Part shown: positions 5,399-9,616 of the stretch, piece by piece
Layout of the letters: each line of letters opens with the position of its first letter
Numbering within the stretch: position 1 is the first letter of the stretch
Source of the DNA: Spirochaetales bacterium
GTDB taxonomy: Bacteria > Spirochaetota > Spirochaetia > DTKZ01
Assembly: GCA_031274005.1 (NCBI GenBank)
Contig: JAISQU010000145.1
Coordinates: 1-9,616, forward strand
DNA length: 9,616 nucleotides
Reading direction: 5' to 3'
Notes under the pieces: model-generated
What the model saw: only the letters and a program-made list of their open reading frames with translations
Told to the model about the DNA's origin: nothing
Database searches by the model: none
Made by a program: the position numbers and the translations under genes

Positions 5399-6424
5399 TT
5401 AATAATACCCCTCAACAAACTCATCTATCATAGTATGATAATAATTCTTATCGTTTTCTGAAATAAAAGCCGCTGAAAAGCTGTTTTTTGACAGTGTAAT
5501 AATCTGTTCAATTGTTAAATTTAATTCCTGAACACAACATATCCAGGCGTCGGCGATGTAACTGTTAAAATATGATGGATCATCGGAATTCACGGTTACG
5601 ATTAATCCTGCATCCAGCATTTCCTTTAATGGACTTTGTTTTATTGTTTCAATGGATTTTAACTTTAAATTTGAAACAGGGCATAGAGTTAAAGGAATTT
5701 TGTTTACTGCAAGGTGATCAATTAATTTCGGACTTTCAATTGCAGTATTGCCATGATCAATTCTGTCAACTTTCAATAAATATGCAGCCTCTTCCACATA
5801 ATTAACAGGGCCTTCTTCTCCCGCGTGAATAGTTGTCTTAAAACCGCATTTGCGGCATTCCTCAAAATAGTTTATAAATTTTGACGGCGGATTCCCTATT
5901 TCAGCTCCTCCCAAACCAAATCCTGCAATATTTTCATACCACGGTTCTACCGCTTTTACTAAATCCACGGCAGCAGCTTCTGTCCTGTGTCTTTGGGCGC
6001 TTATTAAAAGTCCGACTGAGATTTTATGCAGTTTTTCTATTTCCTTAATTGCATATAGTATACCCTGCATTATTTCATCTATCACTATACCCTTCTCTGT
6101 AAAACTTTGCGGTCCAAAAAATACCTCAGTACGCAATACCCCATCCCGGACAGCCCGCTCTAAATATGCCTTCGTTATGGCATAGAAATCTTCACTTGTA
6201 ACTAAAACATTACAGCCGCTATAATAAACTTCAAGAAAAGATTGCAAGTTGTTAAAATTATAGTCTTTCCTAAGGGCATCCGGGGCTGCCCATTGTAATC
6301 TGATTTTATTTCTATCTGCCAAATAAAACATCATTTCCGGTTCAATACTTCCTTCAAGATGTATATGTAATTCTGCCTTTGGAATGCGTGTGATAAAATC
6401 AGCAATATTTTTTATTGTGGGCAT
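5399..6424 (-). CDS. Adenosine deaminase family protein, probably adenine deaminase type
   Basis: A cytosolic zinc hydrolase of purine salvage that deaminates adenine (to hypoxanthine) or adenosine (to inosine). The 341 residues are a normal length. Metal and catalytic residues are all present: AELHIHLEGS (His20, His22), TIHAGEEG (His200, Glu203), RIDHGN (His224) and VNSDDP (Asp281, Asp282). FNNLQSFLEVYYSG (57-70), the PLTLCPVSNLKLK block and GGAEIGNPPSKF resemble the adenine-specific branch (Pseudomonas PA0148 type) more than classical adenosine deaminases, so adenine is my first guess. That choice is from memory of the motifs. GAAGGGAAC precedes the ATG. The gene is markedly AT-rich next to its neighbours, separates two parts of an iron-uptake cluster and points against them, all of which suggests acquisition by transfer. 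Confidence 0.92.
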   Translation of the reverse strand: MPTIKNIADFITRIPKAELHIHLEGSIEPEMMFYLADRNKIRLQWAAPDALRKDYNFNNLQSFLEVYYSGCNVLVTSEDFYAITKAYLERAVRDGVLRTEVFFGPQSFTEKGIVIDEIMQGILYAIKEIEKLHKISVGLLISAQRHRTEAAAVDLVKAVEPWYENIAGFGLGGAEIGNPPSKFINYFEECRKCGFKTTIHAGEEGPVNYVEEAAYLLKVDRIDHGNTAIESPKLIDHLAVNKIPLTLCPVSNLKLKSIETIKQSPLKEMLDAGLIVTVNSDDPSYFNSYIADAWICCVQELNLTIEQIITLSKNSFSAAFISENDKNYYHTMIDEFVEGYY

Positions 6425-6450
6425 AGTTCCCTTCTTTCTATCTTTTCAAA

Positions 6451-6480
6451 CTTATACTATATAATACTGGATTGTTTCAA
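6451..6480 (-). promoter_or_regulatory. Putative promoter of the deaminase gene
   Basis: On the minus strand: TTGAAA (6475-6480), an 18-bp spacer, then TATAAG (6451-6456), ending 26 bp above the deaminase start codon. The surrounding DNA is AT-rich, so other -10 choices exist. Confidence 0.45.
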
Positions 6481-6739
6481 GCATATATTATTACAACTAT
6501 CCTGATAACGCCACACGAGGCGGCGCTATCCTTGGTTCCGGTCTGCGCCGCCTGAAAACGGGAACCCCCGCGCCGGGACGCAAAAGCTCTCCCGGCTTTT
6601 CCCGCATAAAGGAACAGCCGCCAATGGTTCTTTGCGCGCCTCCGGTCCGCCGGCGGCTTTGTGATTTTTCTTCCCGCAAAGCCGGGCAATCCCCCTCCGC
6701 GGGACGCCCTCCCATAGGCGTTCGCTTTGGATCTTTCAT
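6481..6739. other. GC-rich intergenic repeat region
   Basis: No convincing gene is seen. It includes a 9-bp inverted pair AGGCGGCGC (6518-6526) / GCGCCGCCT (6545-6553) and a plus-strand terminator-like hairpin GCCGGGA...TCCCGGC followed by TTTT (6572-6600) with no upstream plus-strand gene to serve. GGGACGCCCTCCC (6701-6713) returns in the same orientation at 7017-7029, so the pair brackets the palindromic element at 6740-6990. Frames on the minus strand here are Arg/Pro-rich and look non-coding. Confidence 0.45.
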
Positions 6740-6990
6740 AACCACGAAAACCACGAAAAGAAAAACAACCACCAAGGGCACATCAGACCTATGGTCTGCG
6801 GACACGAAGGTTTTGCACCTTCATCTTACTATCGAATTTTTTCGAGTCTTTCGTGTTATCGGCCCTTCGACCTTTGTATACGACAGGGGCTTTTTAGGGC
6901 CTCTTGCCCTGTTGACTGTTACACATAACACGCTTAAGGCGTGCGTTTGCGCAGGGCATGTGGTTAAATGTCAAATTGCTTTTCGTGGTT
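6740..6990. repeat. Palindromic intergenic element with CCACGAAA ends
   Basis: It starts with the tandem AACCACGAAAACCACGAAAAG (6740-6760) and ends with the inverted copy CTTTTCGTGGTT (6979-6990), a 12-bp match to 6749-6760. Inside is a row of short perfect hairpins: CAGACC-tat-GGTCTG (6784-6798), GAAGGT-tttgc-ACCTTC (6806-6822), TCGAA-tttt-TTCGA (near 6832-6845), AGGGC-ctctt-GCCCT (6896-6910), TGTTA-caca-TAACA (about 6917-6930) and CACGC-ttaag-GCGTG (about 6929-6943). There is no protein gene. It resembles the dispersed CCACGAAA-type intergenic repeats of some large genomes; a structured RNA is the alternative. Confidence 0.55.
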
Positions 6991-7086
6991 GATTTTTTGA
7001 TTAAGTATACGCATATGGGACGCCCTCCCCGCAAACCCGCCGCGAAAAATACCGTACCAATTTGGTTAAAATAAGTTAAGAAGGTA

Positions 7087-7115
7087 TTGACATAAAAATT
7101 AGTTTAGGCTACTTT
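7087..7115 (+). promoter_or_regulatory. P19 operon promoter with operator-like dyad
   Basis: TTGACA (7087-7092), a 17-bp spacer, then TACTTT (7110-7115). The dyad AAATTAG-N6-CTACTTT (7096-7115) sits exactly as in the FTR1 promoter. Without gaps, 39 of the first 54 bases agree with the sequence from 3266. With one base inserted, the match resumes at GGCGAACA (7164-7171). The leader to the P19 start is about 140 nt and contains an unused ribosome-binding-like AAGGAGGG (7182-7189). Control shared with FTR1 by a metal-sensing repressor is inferred. Confidence 0.65.
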
Positions 7116-7258
7116 CATTTTAGAATGCTAAGGACAGTAGTCTTCCTGATTGTTCTGATCCCCGGCGAACAGGGACGCTTTAAGGAGGGCTCGCGCGGGG
7201 GTGTACAAACTCAAGGCCGTATGCGCCATGAGAAAAAATATTTTAGGAGGAGAGTACA

Positions 7259-7846
7259 ATGAGCATCAAACATGTAATTGTGCTTCTTTTGCTGGTTGTG
7301 TGCGCCGCTGCCGGATTTGCCGGCGGCGGGCAGGAGGGCACAAGGCCCGCCAGCACAGTAAATCCCGGTGAAGTGGCCGGGTTTGAAGAATTCCCCATTG
7401 GGGACGATATTGAGCTGGGAGGGGTGCTTAATGTAGCGGGCGTGTATTTCCAGCCCGTCGACATGCTGCCCACAGGAAAAAGCCTTGCCAAAGCCGACTC
7501 GGATATGCACATGGAAGCGGATATTTCCGCCCTGGAAGGCAATGAGCTTGGCTACGGCGCGGGCGATTTTGTTCCCTACCTTACCGTCCGGTATGAGTGC
7601 ATAAAATCCGACGGAACCAGAATTGAAGGAACCTTTATGCCCATGAACGCGAGCGACGGCCCCCACTACGGCGCCAACATCAAACTCGCCGGCGCGGGCA
7701 CCTATACGGTGCGCTTCATCATTTCGAACCCCGAAGCCCTGAATTATCTTCTGCATGTGGATCAGGAAACGGGCGTTCCCGGCAGGTTCTGGAATCAGCC
7801 GCTGGTAGCGGAATGGACATACGATTTCGTTCCACGGGTTTGGTAG
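7259..7846 (+). CDS. Periplasmic iron-transport protein, P19/Tp34 family
   Basis: This secreted metal-binding protein works with FTR1. Relatives are Campylobacter P19, E. coli FetP and the treponemal Tp34 lipoprotein; they bind copper and iron at a dimer surface. The 195-residue product has a signal peptide (MSIKHVIVLLLLVV, cleavage likely after GFA at 21). A Cys at 15 follows LVV, a poor lipobox, so I favour a soluble rather than lipid-anchored form, although spirochaete lipoboxes are loose. Family blocks: VAGVYFQPVDM (59-69), SDMHMEADI (81-89), FVPYLTVRY (104-112), GTFMPMNASDGPHYGANIKL (124-143) and HVDQETGVPGRFW (166-178). His84, Met127/129, His136 and His166 are candidate metal ligands. 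The RHxD found in some relatives reads LHVD here. AGGAGG lies 8 nt before ATG 7259. It heads an operon with the DUF2318 and ABC permease genes. Confidence 0.93.
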   Translation: MSIKHVIVLLLLVVCAAAGFAGGGQEGTRPASTVNPGEVAGFEEFPIGDDIELGGVLNVAGVYFQPVDMLPTGKSLAKADSDMHMEADISALEGNELGYGAGDFVPYLTVRYECIKSDGTRIEGTFMPMNASDGPHYGANIKLAGAGTYTVRFIISNPEALNYLLHVDQETGVPGRFWNQPLVAEWTYDFVPRVW

Positions 7847-7866
7847 TCCTTATGTGAGACACTAAA

Positions 7867-7902
7867 GGTCCGCCGGGAGCCGGTAGCCTCCGGCGGGCTT
7901 TT
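7867..7902 (+). terminator. Terminator-like hairpin between P19 and the DUF2318 gene
   Basis: Stem CCGCCGG / CCGGCGG (7870-7876, 7890-7896), extendable by G-C and G-T pairs, is followed by CTTTT (7898-7902). It lies in a 78-nt gap inside the apparent operon. Since no clear promoter follows before the next start at 7925, partial termination that favours P19 output is likely. Confidence 0.65.
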
Positions 7903-7924
7903 GTGTCATACTGGAGTAAAATCC

Positions 7925-9199
7925 ATGCTTAAATACCTCATACAGGTTGTACAAAACTTATTAAGCCCCGCCATTCTCGCCGCGCTGATATTCGGTTTCG
8001 GGTATAAAGGCGGCGGCCCCGCCCGGAAGAAGTTCTTTGCCACAGGCGCCGCCGCGGGCGGTACTCTGGCCCTTATTCTGGCGGTTCTGCGGCGCGTTAC
8101 CCGGCTTATCAACAGGGAATATTTTAATACGGGCATCCTCTGTATTTCTATTATAGCGGGAATACTTTTTATTATTTTTATTATCAGGAGGGGAACCCGG
8201 GCCGCTTTGCTCCCCGGCGGCGAATACCAGGACCAAACAAAAGAAAAATTCTTTAATACTATATCCGCCGTTCTTCTGGGTTCGCTTTTTTTCTACGCCC
8301 TTCCCACCATATTTCTCTATCCCACGGAATTCGCCCTTCCCGGCGAAAGCATATTCAGCACGGATTTTCTTTTTAAACTGACCGGTTATTTGTGCGGGCT
8401 GGGGCTTGTGCTTTTTACTTCCCTCGCGCTTTTTCATGTAACATCCGGTTTAGACATCCGGCTCGCCAGTGTACTGCTTGCCATTGGGCTTGCCGTCAAC
8501 ATGTTTAACCAGATAGCCACGATTGTGCAGTTTCTTCTGGCCCGGCGGATTATTCCCATACCGCGCCGGCTTTTCGGCATTATCATACTCATCATCAATT
8601 ACAATGATTTTTTTCTGTACGCCCTGATGACCCTGACATTCCTTTTGCCTGTGATTTTATATATAAAAAGCCTCCGGCCCGCGCAAACCTACGCGAATCC
8701 CGCGGAACACCGGAAAATCAAGGCCGCCATGCGGCGGCATAAACGCTGGAGCGCAGGCGTCGCGGCGGGATATATTTTTACGGTTATTTCCCTGACGGCC
8801 CTGAAAGCCTGGGACGAGCAGGAAGTCGTTCTGTCCCCGGCGGAACCCATAACCATAGCCGGCGGGGAAATAATTCTGGCCGGCGAGACAATTCAGGACG
8901 GGCATCTGCACCGTTACATGTATACCGCTCAGGACGCCACGGAAATGCGCTTTATCGTTATACGCAAAAACACGGCGTCCTACGGCGTTGGTCTTGACGC
9001 CTGCGCTATTTGCGGGCCCACGGGGTACTACGAGAGAGACAACGAGGTTATTTGCAAGCTCTGCGATGTTGTTATGAATATTTCCACCATAGGTTTTCCG
9101 GGCGGGTGTAATCCCGTGCCTCTGGCGTACACACTTCGCGGGGGCAATATGGTCATTAAAATAGAAGATCTGGAAAAAGAAAAAACCAGATTTAAATAG
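7925..9199 (+). CDS. DUF2318 Cys-rich (Fe-S type) inner-membrane protein of the FTR1-P19 system
   Basis: A 424-residue membrane protein of the kind found beside FTR1 and P19. ATG at 7925 is preferred: GGAG lies 8 nt upstream, and the longer frame from 7901 adds residues encoded by terminator-adjacent DNA. Residues 1-293 hold about eight hydrophobic segments (near 10-26, 38-56, 70-87, 112-131, 150-171, 178-200, 217-245, 275-293). The C-terminal DUF2318 domain (about 305-415) has DGHLHRYMY (His327, His329) and two CxxC pairs, CAIC (360-363) and CKLC (377-380), with a fifth Cys in GFPGGCNPVPL (395). This Cys set suggests a metal or Fe-S site facing the periplasm and a redox role such as ferric reduction, but biochemical proof for the family is thin. 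The permease that follows begins 8 nt after the stop. Confidence 0.88.
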   Translation: MLKYLIQVVQNLLSPAILAALIFGFGYKGGGPARKKFFATGAAAGGTLALILAVLRRVTRLINREYFNTGILCISIIAGILFIIFIIRRGTRAALLPGGEYQDQTKEKFFNTISAVLLGSLFFYALPTIFLYPTEFALPGESIFSTDFLFKLTGYLCGLGLVLFTSLALFHVTSGLDIRLASVLLAIGLAVNMFNQIATIVQFLLARRIIPIPRRLFGIIILIINYNDFFLYALMTLTFLLPVILYIKSLRPAQTYANPAEHRKIKAAMRRHKRWSAGVAAGYIFTVISLTALKAWDEQEVVLSPAEPITIAGGEIILAGETIQDGHLHRYMYTAQDATEMRFIVIRKNTASYGVGLDACAICGPTGYYERDNEVICKLCDVVMNISTIGFPGGCNPVPLAYTLRGGNMVIKIEDLEKEKTRFK

Positions 9200-9207
9200 G
9201 AGCATAT

Positions 9208-9616
9208 ATGTTCTGGAGAATGGTGAGGCGCGCGCTTTTCCGGCAAAAAGGAAAAATGCTGATGATAGCCTTCACAATCGCTTTGGGCGCTTCCCTTGCT
9301 ACCGCCATGCTGAACGTCATGTTCGACGTGGGCGATAAGGTGAATCAGGAACTGAAAACCTACGGTGCGAATATCAACGTGGTTCCCCGGGGAGCGTCCC
9401 TTCTGGATTCCCTTTACGGCGTCGCCGAAGGTTCCGGCGTGTCCGACAAGTATCTCAAGGAAGACGAACTGGGAAACATCAAAACGATTTTCTGGGCCTT
9501 TAATATTGTGGACTTTACCCCCTACCTCAACACCTGGGTGCGGCTTGAATCAAAAAACTCAAACGGGAGCGAAATTAAACTTACAGGGACATGGTTTAAT
9601 CACCACCTGGAATTGC
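9208..9616 (+). CDS. ABC transporter permease, MacB/FtsX type, N-terminal part (cut by window end)
   Basis: ATG at 9208 follows AGGAG by 6 nt, and that sequence overlaps the stop of the DUF2318 gene, so the two are tightly coupled. The visible 136 residues start MFWRMVRRALFRQKGKMLMI, with a basic N-tail and a first membrane helix at about 17-36. A periplasmic portion begins VGDKVNQELKTYGANINVVP, which is typical of MacB-like permeases with a large extracytoplasmic domain. In the Campylobacter cluster the same place is held by the first of two such permeases (cj1661), followed by a second permease, an ATPase and thioredoxin-like proteins. Here those would lie beyond the window. Its role is thought to be support of FTR1/P19 iron uptake rather than classical export, which is inference from context. 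Confidence 0.82.
   Translation, partial: MFWRMVRRALFRQKGKMLMIAFTIALGASLATAMLNVMFDVGDKVNQELKTYGANINVVPRGASLLDSLYGVAEGSGVSDKYLKEDELGNIKTIFWAFNIVDFTPYLNTWVRLESKNSNGSEIKLTGTWFNHHLEL

Noticed and set aside
6477..6805. Minus-strand frames of 70 and 102 residues upstream of the deaminase
   Set aside because: They run through inverted repeats and CCACGAAA repeat DNA. The products are low-complexity Arg/Pro-rich, and one has only a TTG start; they are better read as repeat sequence.
6624..6992. 122-residue plus-strand frame
   Set aside because: It spans the palindromic element and its hairpins, has no ribosome binding site or recognisable motif, and ends exactly in the repeat terminus.
7201..7366. 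Upstream GTG start or leader peptide before P19
   Set aside because: The GTG at 7201 is 11-12 nt from the nearest ribosome-binding-like site, and its frame overlaps more than 100 nt of P19 with no sensible product.
1..9616. CRISPR array
   Set aside because: The repeats present are few, unevenly spaced and diverged; no series of equal repeats with regular spacers was seen.

Overview
The window looks like a chromosomal piece of a spirochaete, most plausibly a Treponema of the termite-gut type. This is inference. It rests on a secreted protein whose signal region ends in FAGGGQE, a P19/Tp34-type iron gene next to an FTR1 permease gene, and unusually dense intergenic palindromes and short dispersed repeats. 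Most of the window is moderately GC-rich. About 5040-6480 is clearly AT-rich and reads as an insert of different origin.

Left part (1-2982), small-molecule metabolism: an HpcH/HpaI-family aldolase (minus), a 37-residue Lys-rich mini-protein (minus) and a LarA-family nickel-pincer racemase/epimerase homologue (plus). The last two start from divergent, overlapping promoters. Three related copies of a short MITE-like repeat lie here (1-119, 1000-1110, 2821-2979). The third has a TAA target duplication, and its left copy is the stop codon of the larA-like gene.

Middle (2983-5058): a palindrome-rich spacer with a perfect 18-bp inverted repeat, then a strong promoter with an operator-like dyad, the FTR1 iron permease gene with a tandemly duplicated periplasmic domain, and an intrinsic terminator. 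An AT-rich block on the minus strand (5059-6480) follows. It holds an adenine/adenosine deaminase gene and, just downstream, a small secreted-protein gene broken by a frameshift. A repeat-filled spacer (6481-7086) comes next.

Right part (7087-9616): a second promoter and leader very similar to the one before FTR1, then P19, a terminator-like hairpin, a DUF2318 Cys-rich membrane protein and the start of a MacB/FtsX-type ABC permease that runs off the end. FTR1, P19, DUF2318 and ABC permease form the known FTR1-P19 iron uptake cluster (compare Campylobacter cj1658-cj1663). Here it is split by the AT-rich block, and the two parts appear to share a duplicated, probably metal-responsive promoter.
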